This document shows, one piece after another, positions 17,921-26,862 of a stretch of DNA of 64,000 nucleotides. The notes beneath the pieces were generated by a model. The model ran no database searches. It was not told the origin of the DNA and saw nothing but the letters and a program-made list of their open reading frames with translations. This DNA comes from Sporomusa acidovorans (GTDB lineage Bacteria; Bacillota; Negativicutes; Sporomusales; Sporomusaceae): assembly GCF_002257695.2 (NCBI RefSeq), contig NZ_CP155571.1; one strand, written 5' to 3'. Position numbers and translations under genes: made by a program. Each line of letters starts with the position of its first letter. The stretch's first letter is position 1.

Positions 17921-19138
17921 GTGACTATGAAGTATAGATTACTTGTTGTTTTACTGATGTTTGGTATGCTGCCTATAGTGGTTATGTTTATTGCGGCCAG
18001 GCAAACACCCCTGGGGTTAAGCCGGGAATTTCACAGTACCATGGCAATAGGGGTGATGGTGACAAGTCTTGCCGGGTTAATTAGTCCCGGCCTTATCAGG
18101 CAGTGGCTTTTTTCTAACCGGATACAGAAAATGAAAGAGTTTTGCCAGAGTGTAAAAGACGGTAGTTCATACCTGGAAGGGAACTTTCGCCCAGATCGGG
18201 ATGCAGCGTGTTGTGGCGAAGCTGCATGAATTAGAATCTGCTCTCGGAAGTTTACGGGATGAAGCCGGGGAGGTTGATGCCCAGGATGCTGTACAAGTAC
18301 TCTTTAAAGATTATCCGGCGACAAGGTTAGCCGGTTGGCTGGAACAGGAAGTAAGCAATTAAGAAAAGTTTTGGGTAATCAATTCCTTCTTCAGGCTGAG
18401 ACAATCGTTTTGGAAAGCAGCAAACTATATGAATTGGAAGAAAAGATCCGCTGCCTGCTCGCTCCCTGTCAAGCCGAACCGCTTATTGAAGAATTGCGGC
18501 GTTTGCGATACAAGCCTTTTCGTGATTTAATTGACATGCTGCCTGAGTATATAGCTGATTTAGCGGTAAATCAAGGAAAAGAGATTGCTCCGCTACGCAT
18601 TACCGGTCCAGAAGCATTGGTAGATCCTGTACACTACCATGATTTTGCCCAAGCGCTTGTCCATGTTTTCCGCAATGCGGTTGCGCATGGGGTGGAAACA
18701 CCGGATGAACGCCTGGAGGCGGGCAAGCAGCCGCAAGGGCGGATTACCTGTCACATCAAGGAACAAGGTGCCAATCTGGTAATTACGATTGCGGATGATG
18801 GAAGAGGGATCGACGATAAGTTGATCCGCCGCGTGGCCATAGCCAGAGGAATATGCAGTGAGCATGCTGCTTATGGCTTAGCGGAGGAAGAAGCAATTCG
18901 GCTGATTTTAGCCGATGGATTTTCCAGCGCGGATAATGCTAATGAGCTATCCGGCAGGGGAGTTGGGCTGGCGGCCGTTAAACAAGAACTCGATAAGCTT
19001 GGCGGGCATCTGGAAATTATGTCGACAGTGGGCAAGGGAACTAAGTTTACCTTTATTTTGCCGGTCATGAAGACTGGCTGCAGGCTGAGTATAAAGGGGG
19101 TTACAGAGGAAAATGGCACGTGTGCTTGTTGTGGATGA
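17921..19138 (+). pseudogene. CheA-like histidine-kinase ATPase gene, two frame breaks
   Basis: Residues 1-~90 (frame 2) give two membrane helices and a linker. The frame then shifts near 18186 to frame 3, which continues AQIGMQRVVAKLHELESAL. It shifts back near 18350, where LEQEVS joins KQLRKVLGNQFLL. The remaining ~260 residues resemble CheA P3/P4: HVFRNAVAHGVETPDERLEAG (N box), ADDGRGID, and LSGRGVGLAAVKQELDKLGG. No phosphoacceptor His domain is visible. It would act with the response regulator whose start it overlaps. The two indels compensate, giving either a damaged gene or sequence errors. A Fur box lies upstream. Confidence 0.7.
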
Positions 19139-19894
19139 CGCATTAATGATGCGTAAAACGATTGGAACTTTTTTAGTAAAGGCCGGACATGTGATAGTGG
19201 AGGAAGCGGCTAATGGCAAACAGGCGGTTATCGCTTATAAAACGCACCGACCGGACCTGGTTACCATGGATATAACTATGCCCGGGTGGACGGTATTGAT
19301 GCTCTTAGGCAGATTATCGCTTTTGATTCCAAGGCACGGGTTGTTATGGTAAGTGCTCTCGGCCAGAAACATAAAGTATTTGATGCTTTACAGCATGGCG
19401 CAAAAGGCTATATTCTAAAGCCGTTTACAGAAGATAAGCTATTGTTGATTGTTAACGATTTATTAGGAACAGGCAGACATAGTGAATTTCCGCCTGCACA
19501 GATTGCAGCTCGTGCGGCAAAACCACTTACCGCCCAAATGGCATTTTCTCTTGAAAGCCAGGAGGAGGGAGTAAGAATTACGCCATTACGCGAGTTTTCT
19601 GACGCTGATTATGACGATATGGTTAAGGCCATGAAAAATATAAAATTAGGAAAAGACACGGAAATCATCATCGATTTTACATGTGGAAATGTGCTTAACC
19701 CTAAGACGGCGCTTGATTATGAGGCCGTTGTTAAGGATTTTACTGCTTGCGGAGGTATCATGCGGATTGTTTGTCATACACGGGACTATACAACGTATTT
19801 TCGCAATTTGGGTGGTTTGCAAGCGGTCGAGTTTGAACTTATTAAAAAGTACAGTATAATCTGGGGTTTACACCGGGGACTCCGGTCTGCGTAA
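19113..19894 (+). pseudogene. Response regulator gene with a one-base deletion in the receiver domain
   Basis: The first frame gives LVVDDALMMRKTIGTFLVKAGH and VTMDITMPG, a CheY-type receiver with acidic pocket and phospho-Asp in MDI. At 19284 the sequence CCCGGGTGGACGG lacks the A expected for MPGMDGID. The next frame continues DGIDALRQIIAFDSKARVVMVSAL and ends the receiver with LKPFTEDKL. The C-terminal ~130 residues are an unrecognised mixed alpha/beta domain (EIIIDFTCGNVLNPKTALDYE), not a DNA-binding HTH. It overlaps the kinase gene by 26 bases. Confidence 0.7.
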
Positions 19895-19944
19895 TCAGCC
19901 GTACTTGTGAATCAATCATTGTTAAATTGAAAGGAAGATATATT

Positions 19945-20161
19945 ATGTTAAGCAAACAAATGGCCTACACCGTTAAGGTGGAACAAGGCCGGGAAAGAGA
20001 GGGCTTTCATAGGCCAACAAGAAAAAATCGGAGATCACACAGTTTAGTATGAATTCTGTTACGGGTTCGCTGCTTATCTGCTATTGCCCCGCTGATGTCC
20101 TGCGGACTCCTTTTTTACGCGAGTTAGAACAATTAGTAATTCAACAATATAGAAGGTGATA
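19945..20161 (+). pseudogene. Small HMA2-like gene, frames broken
   Basis: Starts ATG after AAGGAAGATATATT and reads MLSKQMAYTVKVEQGRERE for ~22 codons. It then needs two frame changes (via a QEKIGDHT segment) to reach FSMNSVTGSLLICYCP and PFLRELEQLVIQQYRR, which ends at 20161. NSVTGSLLI-Y is the strand motif of ferredoxin-like heavy-metal-associated (HMA2-type) domains common as multiple copies in Negativicutes. The intact protein would be about 70-75 residues. Assignment is from that short motif only. Confidence 0.45.
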
Positions 20162-20164
20162 GAA

Positions 20165-20462
20165 ATGACATACCTTACAGGATTGACCTTGGGCATTTCC
20201 GCCGGGGGTAAGCTCTATCGGCTTTTGGCGGGAGAGGGTTTCTCACTGGTACATGCCTTACCCGGAAGGCGGCGTCGGTACTCTCGCAGGTGCTTTTGGC
20301 TATAAAATGATGTCTGAACAGTCAATGCGCGGTATGTTGCCAAGTGTGTCCATGCCTGCTGTTCAAGGTGTCGGTGAGATTCCGTTAGACGAGCTTATGC
20401 GTCAAAAAGAGCGGCTGGAAGACTTAATCGCAGAACGCCAAGGAGGGGTAAGCAAGGTTTAA
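20165..20462 (+). pseudogene. Small gene with frame break, possible HMA2-like family plus C-terminal helix
   Basis: First frame (20165-20305): MTYLTGLTLGISAGGKLYRL then FSLVHALPGRRR, resembling the start of HMA2-type proteins. A second frame covering the same bases from 20253 runs on to 20462 with GVGTLAGAFGYKMMSEQSM and an amphipathic PLDELMRQKERLEDLIAER. One indel between 20185 and 20290 would join them. It lies directly after the previous broken gene, with an overlapping-style spacing, so they were probably one operon. Confidence 0.4.
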
Positions 20463-20487
20463 CAGGGCCAGTTTACGTGTTTTGAGT

Positions 20488-20526
20488 AATGCAAATGGAC
20501 CGCCATTATGACGGTCCATTTGCATT
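20488..20526. terminator. Stem-loop between broken small genes and superoxide dismutase
   Basis: AATGCAAATGGACCG pairs perfectly with CGGTCCATTTGCATT around a nine-base loop. No long U-tract follows, so termination is likely but not certain. Confidence 0.6.
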
Positions 20527-20592
20527 ATATGAGTTACATAAAGTTTTGGTGCGGAATAGAATATAGTAAGTCTATATTCGGGAGGTGAAATC

Positions 20593-21264
20593 TTGTATAA
20601 TCCGGGAATGACGAATTTTGTTCCGGCGGGAAAACACAAATTGCCGCCCTTGCCGTATCCGTATTCAGCCCTTGAACCGGTTATCAGCGCTGATACCGTA
20701 CGTATTCATCATGATATACACCATAAAGCTTATGTGGAAGGTTTAAATAAAGCAGAATTAGCTATGGTTGAGGCAAGACGATGTAATGACTTTTCCCTGG
20801 TGAAGTATTGGGAAAATGAATTGGCGTTCAATGGTTCAGGGCATATTCTGCATAGCATCTATTGGACGGTTATGGCTCCGGAATGCTATGGCAGTGAACC
20901 GATGCGCTGCACCGTACAGAAAGTTACCCAATATTTTGGGCGCTTTGATGCGTTTATGGAACAATTCATTGCGGCCGCAACCAAAGTGGAGGGATCCGGC
21001 TGGGCAATCGTTGCCTGGAATCCTGCCTGGAGCCGCTTGGAAATCCTAATGGCGGAAAAGCATCAGAATCTTACTCAGTGGGGAGTCATACCTATACTGG
21101 TTATTGATGTGTGGGAACACGCCTATTACCTTGATTATCAGTCAAAGCGCGAGCAATATGTTAAAGAGTGGGTGAAACTAATCAACTGGAGTGAGGTGGA
21201 GAGACGGCTGGTATTAGCAATGCGCCGGAAAGTGCCGCTTTTTTATGCTGATGAGGTTGATTGA
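20593..21264 (+). CDS. Fe/Mn-type superoxide dismutase
   Basis: 223 residues. TTG start is preferred because GGAGGTG lies 5 bases upstream; the ATG 15 bases later is too far from it. Metal ligands by family alignment: His39 in RIHHDIHHKAYV, His87 in ILHSIYW, and Asp/His in VIDVWEHAYYLDYQ; GSGWAIVAW is the central signature. It dismutates superoxide in the cytoplasm, protecting Fe-S enzymes. Metal identity (Fe, Mn or cambialistic) is not decided by sequence. A terminator follows, so it is transcribed alone. Confidence 0.93.
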   Translation: MYNPGMTNFVPAGKHKLPPLPYPYSALEPVISADTVRIHHDIHHKAYVEGLNKAELAMVEARRCNDFSLVKYWENELAFNGSGHILHSIYWTVMAPECYGSEPMRCTVQKVTQYFGRFDAFMEQFIAAATKVEGSGWAIVAWNPAWSRLEILMAEKHQNLTQWGVIPILVIDVWEHAYYLDYQSKREQYVKEWVKLINWSEVERRLVLAMRRKVPLFYADEVD

Positions 21265-21342
21265 TGGAGGTATAGCCAGAGTTGCGGCAAGTTGCGAATC
21301 GTTTGGAGCTTAAAAAGACGTAAGATGTCATAGAAAAAGCAT

Positions 21343-21374
21343 GGCCAGCACTTGGATAAAGCGGCTGGCCTTTT
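21343..21374 (+). terminator. Terminator of the superoxide dismutase gene
   Basis: GGCCAGC/GCTGGCC stem with a 14-base loop, then TTTTGTCATTTTTT. Confidence 0.75.
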
Positions 21375-21396
21375 GTCATTTTTTTCCACGAAAAGT

Positions 21397-21984
21397 TTAA
21401 AGAGTGCTTATATCAGCATGATATTCTATACTCTGGGCTACCTCTTGTGCAAGTTTTAAGCCGAATAGCTGCTTGAGCAAGTAAAAGCCTAGCTCAATCC
21501 CGGAACTTACACCGCCTGCCGTTATGATTTTTCCGTCATGCACTATTTTTTGGGGAAGGACTTGTACTGAATAAGCTGCCAATTCGGCAAACGCAGCATG
21601 ATAGGTAGTGGCTCTTTTGCCTTTTAACAGTCCGGCTTCGGCCAGTAAAAATGCTCCGGTGCAAACCGAGGTAATATAGTTAGCCGTAGGTATTTGCTTT
21701 TGAATAAATTCTTGAATAACGACATTTTTCATGGCAGTTAGCCGGCCTTTGCCGCCGGGAACCACTACAATGTCCAGCGCGGGGCAATTGGCAATAGTGG
21801 TATCAGGAATTATTTGCATACCGTTATAGGCCCGTACCGGTTCGGCGGACTCTGCCACTAACAGCACCTTAGTGCTGTCCGGCCGAATTTTATTGACATG
21901 GCTGAGTACTTCAAAGGGGCCGACAAAATCTAATTCTTCGACCTGCGGAAATAACAATACACCGATTTTCACCAAAATGATCAC
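21397..21984 (-). CDS. DJ-1/PfpI family protein
   Basis: Up to 195 residues; the start may be the TTG or GTG at residues 4-5, which are better spaced from TAAGGAG. GVLLFPQVEELDFVGPFEVL, VVPGGKGRL and the nucleophile elbow SVCTGAFLLAEAGLL (Cys after Val) place it in the class I glutamine-amidotransferase-like group with isonitrile hydratases and AraC-associated sensors. Enzymatic role is unknown. It is transcribed away from a MocR-type regulator, a frequent regulator-target layout. Confidence 0.85.
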   Translation of the reverse strand: MIILVKIGVLLFPQVEELDFVGPFEVLSHVNKIRPDSTKVLLVAESAEPVRAYNGMQIIPDTTIANCPALDIVVVPGGKGRLTAMKNVVIQEFIQKQIPTANYITSVCTGAFLLAEAGLLKGKRATTYHAAFAELAAYSVQVLPQKIVHDGKIITAGGVSSGIELGFYLLKQLFGLKLAQEVAQSIEYHADISTL

Positions 21985-22022
21985 TCCTTACTAAACTCTG
22001 TGAATGGGAGGAGAATAAAAAA

Positions 22023-23324
22023 CTGCCATCTAGCCGGCAATTGGCCGATAGTTTGCAAATTAGCCGCAATACTGTGGAACAGGCCTATCAACAATTGCTG
22101 GCCGAGGGTTATTTGTTTAGCAGGCCGCGCCGCGGATATTATGTGGAGCGGATCAATCCGGCATTTATTCAGCAGTACGCTTCTAGTGCTTATGTAAAGG
22201 AAAAGGAACAAATACAGGATAAGGGAATGGATGAATACCGGTATAATTTTTGCTATGGAAAACTTGATTACCGTTACGCTCCGTTTAAAATTTGGAAAAA
22301 TGTAATGATGGAGTGCTACGGGGAAGAGATGGACGGGCTTGTTTCTTATGGCGGCCATCAGGGGGAAAGCGGATTACGTGAACAAATAGCCGGATATGCG
22401 GCAGAATACCGGGGGGTAACATGCAATCCGGAACAAGTTGTCGTAGGTGCCGGGACGTTATACTGTTTAGGGGTGCTGGCTAATTTGCTTAGGGGAACTA
22501 ATCCTACTGTGGGCTTCGAGGACCCGGGGTATGGGAAGGCCAGACTGGTATTCAAGAATGCCGGATTCAAGGTTCTTCCCATTAGTGTGGAACAGGATGG
22601 CATTAATATTCGCGAGCTAGCAGGCAGTGAGGCAACAGTGGTCTATGTCACGCCTTCTCACCAGTTTCCTACCGGAGTGATTATGTCCATTTCCAAGCGG
22701 CTGCAGTTGCTGGAGTGGTCTATAAAAAAGCAAGGAGTCATTATAGAGGATGATTATTCCTGCCATTTTCGGTATAATGTCAAACCTGTTCCCTCGCTTC
22801 AGGGAATTGAACCCAAGGCCCAAGTTGTTTATCTGGGCAATTTCTCCAAACCTCTGCTGCCTTCCCTTCGAATTGCGTTTATGGTTTTACCGCCGTTGCT
22901 GTTGGTAAGGTATAAAACGATATATCAAAAGTACAATACCACGGTTCCCTATTTGTTCCAACGAACACTGGAACGGTTTGTGCAGCAGGAATGTCTGCAT
23001 AGGCATTTGCGCCGGGTACTGCAGGTATATAAAAAGAAGCATGACTGTTTAGTGCAATCTCTGACTAAAGAATTTGGCAGCCGCATTGAGATTGGCGGGA
23101 AAAATGCCGGCCTATTTGTGACGATTACAGTGGATAGTGACCTTTTTGAACCAGAGTTGATTCAACGGGCAGCGAAACTAGGGGTTCGGGTCTATCCCTT
23201 ATCTGATCATTGGGAAAGAAAACAGCTATATAATGGCAAGACCGTGTTATTGGGCTATAGCAGTCTGGATATAGCTGAAATTGAGCAGGGCGTCCGGTTG
23301 TTGCGCAAAGCCTGGTTTGGGTAA
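22023..23324 (+). CDS. MocR/GntR-family PLP-domain regulator, N-terminally shortened
   Basis: The open frame reads LPSSRQLADSLQISRNTVEQAYQ, the recognition part of a GntR winged helix. It then has a linker and an aminotransferase class I-like domain (about 330 residues) with VVVGAGTLYCLGV, EDDYSCHFRYN and the PLP-lysine motif YLGNFSKPLLPSLRI. The first ~35 residues of the normal winged helix are absent: the frame has a stop at 21978 and no ATG. GGGAGGAG at 22006-22013 is nine bases before a CTG; the alternative is TTG at 22041. Either a shortened regulator with an unusual start or a 5'-damaged gene. Confidence 0.75.
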   Translation: MPSSRQLADSLQISRNTVEQAYQQLLAEGYLFSRPRRGYYVERINPAFIQQYASSAYVKEKEQIQDKGMDEYRYNFCYGKLDYRYAPFKIWKNVMMECYGEEMDGLVSYGGHQGESGLREQIAGYAAEYRGVTCNPEQVVVGAGTLYCLGVLANLLRGTNPTVGFEDPGYGKARLVFKNAGFKVLPISVEQDGINIRELAGSEATVVYVTPSHQFPTGVIMSISKRLQLLEWSIKKQGVIIEDDYSCHFRYNVKPVPSLQGIEPKAQVVYLGNFSKPLLPSLRIAFMVLPPLLLVRYKTIYQKYNTTVPYLFQRTLERFVQQECLHRHLRRVLQVYKKKHDCLVQSLTKEFGSRIEIGGKNAGLFVTITVDSDLFEPELIQRAAKLGVRVYPLSDHWERKQLYNGKTVLLGYSSLDIAEIEQGVRLLRKAWFG

Positions 23325-23368
23325 AACTGGATAATCATGTGGACAAAAAAAATATAAAAAAATTCCTA

Positions 23369-23397
23369 TTGACAAAATTATTAAAATGTTCAATAAT
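23369..23397 (+). promoter_or_regulatory. Promoter of the glp operon
   Basis: TTGACA at 23369-23374 and AATAAT at 23392-23397 with a 17-base spacer. The leader downstream is about 190 bases and includes a 12-base palindrome TTAGATATCTAA (23463-23474). Confidence 0.65.
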
Positions 23398-23520
23398 TAA
23401 ATTGTGAATAATTGTTATTTTTAATTGAATATTAAAAGATAGATTTGGGCCTTAAGCATTTATTAGATATCTAATCTAAATAAATTTGCCCTAAATGTAC
23501 ACGGGATCAAGAGGATATGT

Positions 23521-23576
23521 AAGATCCCTATAGAGACATAAGGAATTTTCCTTATGTCTCTATAGGGATCTTTTTT
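23521..23576 (+). promoter_or_regulatory. Leader terminator (GlpP-type attenuator) before glpA
   Basis: A perfect 24-bp stem (AAGATCCCTATAGAGACATA plus AGGA on the left, 23521-23544; right arm 23549-23572) with a 4-base loop, followed by TTTT. It ends five bases before the glpA ribosome site, so it should stop transcription unless antiterminated. GlpP, which acts this way on B. subtilis glp leaders, is encoded at the far end of this cluster. Confidence 0.85.
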
Positions 23577-23597
23577 GTTTAAGGAGGTAAGAAGAAA

Positions 23598-25208
23598 GTG
23601 GAGAGAACCCAAGTGGTGGTAATTGGCGGCGGCTGTACCGGAACAGGTATTTTGCGGGATTTATCATTACGGGGCATTCCGGCTGTTTTGTTTGAAAAAG
23701 AGGATTTGGCATACGGTACAACCGGTAGATGCCATGGATTGCTGCATAGCGGGGCACGGTACGCAGTTAAAGATATTGAGGCGGCCAAAGAGTGTATTGG
23801 CGAGAATGCAGTTCTGAAAAAGATTGCCGCTAATTGTATTGAAGACAACGGCGGGATGTTTGTTTACTTGCAGGGTGACGATGCGGAGTATGTTAAAAAG
23901 TTTGTCAGCGGTTGTAGACAAGCAGGGATTGCCACTGAAGAGTTATCGCCCCGGGAAGTGCTGGAGCGTGAGCCTAACGTTACTCACAAAATACTCCGGG
24001 CGTATACCGTTCCTGACGCTTATATTGATGTGTTTCAGCTTACGGCAGCAAATGCCCAGGATGCTGTGCGTTTGGGAGCAGTGGTTAAAACTTATACCCA
24101 GGTGACCCAAGTTGAAATTAAGAACCGGAAAGTAACAGGAGTGCATTACGTAGACATGCTTACCGGTGAAAATGGCTATATAACTTGTGATGTTGTGGTT
24201 AATGCAGCAGGTCCGTGGGCGGCTATCGTGGCGGCGCAATTAGGAATCGGAGTAAATCTGATTTGTAACCGCGGTAGCTTGGTGATTTTTAATCAACGGC
24301 TTACTCGCGGGGTAGTAAGCAGGCTGAAGGTACCGGGAGATTGTGATCTGATTGTACCAGGCGGACCGGTTTCCATATTAGGAACTACCTCGATAAATGT
24401 CGCCCATCCTGAAATTCTTGATATTAGTCCTGGTGAAATCGACTATATGCTGGGATTGGCAGCAATAACGTTTCCGGGCGTAAGCCAGGCAAGAATTATT
24501 AGAGCTTTTTCCGGTGTTCGTCCATTATATAGTGCTAAGACAACTGGTACGGAGGGCGGCAGGGAAATTAGCCGTAATTATGTGCTGCTGGATCATCGGC
24601 TTGAAGACGGAATAGACGGCTTTGTCTCTATTCTTGGGGGAAAATTAAGTATTTATCGATTAATGGCGGAGGTAACAACGGATTTAATTTGCCGTAAGTT
24701 GAGTGTTAATAAGGAATGTACTACTGATAAATTACCGTTAAAACCAATCATGGCAGTTTGTAGTTTAATAGAAGGACAAAATTTTCTTCCCTTGCCGGCT
24801 CTGGAAAAAGCAAGGCATCGTTTAGGCAGCGATTTTCCCTTAATGCTGAACCGAATTAAAAGTGATCCGCTCCAGGCAGAGATTATATGCGAGTGTGAGT
24901 TTGTAACCAGAGCGGAGCTGGAATTGGTTTTAGAAGGTGTAATTACGATACCTGTCCGCACAATCAGTGATTTAGCACGGCGTACAAGGATGGGACTTGG
25001 AACCTGCCAGGGAAATTTTTGTGGTTATAAGGCCATGATTACCGCCTATGAAAAAGGTTTTTGGCAAGGAGAACAGGCCAAAGCAGAATTAGAGAAGTTT
25101 CTTAAAGTTCGGTGGAAGGGGCAGGAAAAGGTGCCGTATGGCAAACAAAACCAACAATTGGCTCTTAGCCATCATTTATATGACGCAGCTCTGAATGGCA
25201 CTCGGTAA
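23598..25208 (+). CDS. glpA: Anaerobic glycerol-3-phosphate dehydrogenase subunit A-like FAD enzyme
   Basis: 536 residues, GTG start eight bases after AAGGAGGTAAG. FAD-binding VVVIGGGCTGTGILRDLSLRG at the N-terminus is the GlpA/GlpD signature. A C-terminal BFD-like [2Fe-2S] domain shows ICECEF about residue 430 and LGTCQGNFCG about 475, the four-Cys pattern of GlpA rather than GlpD. It oxidises sn-glycerol-3-phosphate to dihydroxyacetone phosphate and passes electrons to GlpB/GlpC and menaquinone. Here glpA is separated from glpB and glpC by a RuBisCO-like gene, a kinase and a facilitator, unlike the contiguous E. coli order. Control by the attenuator just upstream is likely. Confidence 0.93.
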   Translation: MERTQVVVIGGGCTGTGILRDLSLRGIPAVLFEKEDLAYGTTGRCHGLLHSGARYAVKDIEAAKECIGENAVLKKIAANCIEDNGGMFVYLQGDDAEYVKKFVSGCRQAGIATEELSPREVLEREPNVTHKILRAYTVPDAYIDVFQLTAANAQDAVRLGAVVKTYTQVTQVEIKNRKVTGVHYVDMLTGENGYITCDVVVNAAGPWAAIVAAQLGIGVNLICNRGSLVIFNQRLTRGVVSRLKVPGDCDLIVPGGPVSILGTTSINVAHPEILDISPGEIDYMLGLAAITFPGVSQARIIRAFSGVRPLYSAKTTGTEGGREISRNYVLLDHRLEDGIDGFVSILGGKLSIYRLMAEVTTDLICRKLSVNKECTTDKLPLKPIMAVCSLIEGQNFLPLPALEKARHRLGSDFPLMLNRIKSDPLQAEIICECEFVTRAELELVLEGVITIPVRTISDLARRTRMGLGTCQGNFCGYKAMITAYEKGFWQGEQAKAELEKFLKVRWKGQEKVPYGKQNQQLALSHHLYDAALNGTR

Positions 25209-25334
25209 GAGGAGACAAGGCAATATAGCTTTGCTTTCTAATTATAAAATACTTTTGCAAGGTGGTGAGCGGTGGTCGGGTTAGCAAATGAGTAAAGCGT
25301 CATGACTTACTAGTAAAAAGGAGTTGTTGAGAAA

Positions 25335-26663
25335 ATGAAAGAATTGTACAATCCTAGTTTGTTTCCTTTAAGTGAGGGTATTGACAATAAGGATTATGTA
25401 GTTGCTACTTATTTGGTAGGAGGCGGTGCCCAGGCCGATTTAGTTACAAAATCGGCAGCTTTGGCTATTGAACAGTCCTCCGGTTCCTGGTTTGCCGTAC
25501 CAGGGGAAACCGAGGCTGTCAGAGCCAGAAGTGCTGCAAAAATAATCGGCATATACAGCGTTCCCAACTATGAATTGATTGCCCAGATGCCTAAAGATCA
25601 GACACGGTATTTCATTTTACGATGTGCTTACCCCTGGGTCAATTTTTATGATAATATTCCGTTAATGCTGTCTACAGTCATTGGTAACATATCGTCTATG
25701 CCCAATCTTAAACTAGTAGACTTAGAATTCCCGGAAAGTTTTTTGAAGCAATTTAAAGGTCCGAAGTTCGGTATTTCCGGTTTGCGAAAATTAATGAATA
25801 TTCCCGAACGCCCCATTGTCAATAACATGATCAAACCTTGTACCGGTATTACGCCGGAGGAAGGAGCCGAACTTTTCTACCATGCCGCCGTTGGTGGCAC
25901 CGACTGGATCAAAGATGATGAACTGATCGCCGGCAGTCCGGCTTTTTCACCACTGGTAGAACGGGTTAAGGCTTATATGGCAGCTGCGAAGCGAGCCGAC
26001 GCGGAAAAGGGGGAAATGACTTTATTTACAGTGAATGTTACGGATGAGGTAGTACGTCTTCGTGATAATGCTTACCGGGCCATCGAAGCCGGTGCCAATG
26101 CCATCATGGTAAATGTATTTGGCGTAGGATACTCCGGGTTACGGATGTTGGCGGAAGACCCGAATATTAGCGTTCCTATTTGTGTTCATACTTGTTACGG
26201 CGGAGCCCAGACAGTGTCGCCTTATCAGGGGATGAGTACCGAAGTGGCGCAGAAGCTAATCAGAATCTGCGGCGGTGATATGTCCCTCAATGTGGCTCCA
26301 TCGGCTAAGTTTAATGCCCTTAAGGAAAAATTCGTACGTACCTGGCATATCGGCTATTCTAAAATGTATCATATCAAGCAAACCTTTACCCATATCGGTG
26401 GCGGGGTAACGCCGGGAATGGTACCTTACTTGATGGATAATCTCGGCAGCGACATTGTTATTGGGGTCGGCGCCGGTATCCACGGGCATCCTCTGGGACC
26501 GAAAGCTGGAGCAATTGCCTTCCGCCAGGCTATTGACGCTGTGATGAAAGGCATTGATATTGCTGAAGCGGCTAAGAATCAGCCTGAATTGGCTGCGGCA
26601 ATCAAAACCTGGGGTATCTACGGTGTAGACGATTATAACAAGCTGTACGATATTGAAGCATAA
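25335..26663 (+). CDS. RuBisCO-like protein (form IV)
   Basis: 442 residues, large-subunit fold, full length. By alignment with plant RuBisCO: Lys175 is Lys167 (in NMIKPCTG), Lys177 is Cys169, the carbamylated Lys201 is Lys193, and metal ligands Asp203/Glu204 are Asp195/Glu196 (in GGTDWIKDDE). His294 is His285, His327 is Leu, loop-6 Lys334 is Lys325 (APSAKF), and Ser379 is Gly. So the Mg/carbamate site is intact but several carboxylation residues are lost, and CO2 fixation is not expected. Characterised relatives act as enolases, isomerases or decarboxylases on sugar phosphates. It lies between glpA and glpK, suggesting a phosphorylated polyol or ketose substrate (inference). Confidence 0.93.
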   Translation: MKELYNPSLFPLSEGIDNKDYVVATYLVGGGAQADLVTKSAALAIEQSSGSWFAVPGETEAVRARSAAKIIGIYSVPNYELIAQMPKDQTRYFILRCAYPWVNFYDNIPLMLSTVIGNISSMPNLKLVDLEFPESFLKQFKGPKFGISGLRKLMNIPERPIVNNMIKPCTGITPEEGAELFYHAAVGGTDWIKDDELIAGSPAFSPLVERVKAYMAAAKRADAEKGEMTLFTVNVTDEVVRLRDNAYRAIEAGANAIMVNVFGVGYSGLRMLAEDPNISVPICVHTCYGGAQTVSPYQGMSTEVAQKLIRICGGDMSLNVAPSAKFNALKEKFVRTWHIGYSKMYHIKQTFTHIGGGVTPGMVPYLMDNLGSDIVIGVGAGIHGHPLGPKAGAIAFRQAIDAVMKGIDIAEAAKNQPELAAAIKTWGIYGVDDYNKLYDIEA

Positions 26664-26732
26664 TTAAACAATCCGTGTATTTAAAAAATGGAAATAAACC
26701 CAACACTAGAGAGCATTTAACTATCGGTTGGC

Positions 26733-26766
26733 AGCCATGTATGCTTTGCTGTAAGCATACATGGCT
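26733..26766 (+). repeat. Stem-loop between the RuBisCO-like gene and glpK
   Basis: AGCCATGTATGCTT pairs exactly with AAGCATACATGGCT around TGCTGT. CGGTT/AACCG flanks extend the pairing. No U-tract follows, so it may stabilise mRNA ends or mark processing rather than terminate. Confidence 0.6.
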
Positions 26767-26862
26767 CAAACCGTATTAGTTAATAGAGTATAAGCTTTTC
26801 GCTTATATAATTAAATCTGTTGCCTACAAAATTCCAAAGAGAATAGAGTGGAGGGAATACGT

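Noticed and set aside
17921..19894. Programmed frameshifting in the kinase and response-regulator genes
   Set aside because: No slippery heptamer or downstream structure seen at the breaks, and several indels cluster, which suits decay or sequence error better.
25335..26663. True CO2-fixing RuBisCO
   Set aside because: Equivalents of Lys177, His327 and Ser379 are replaced, and no phosphoribulokinase or small subunit is nearby.
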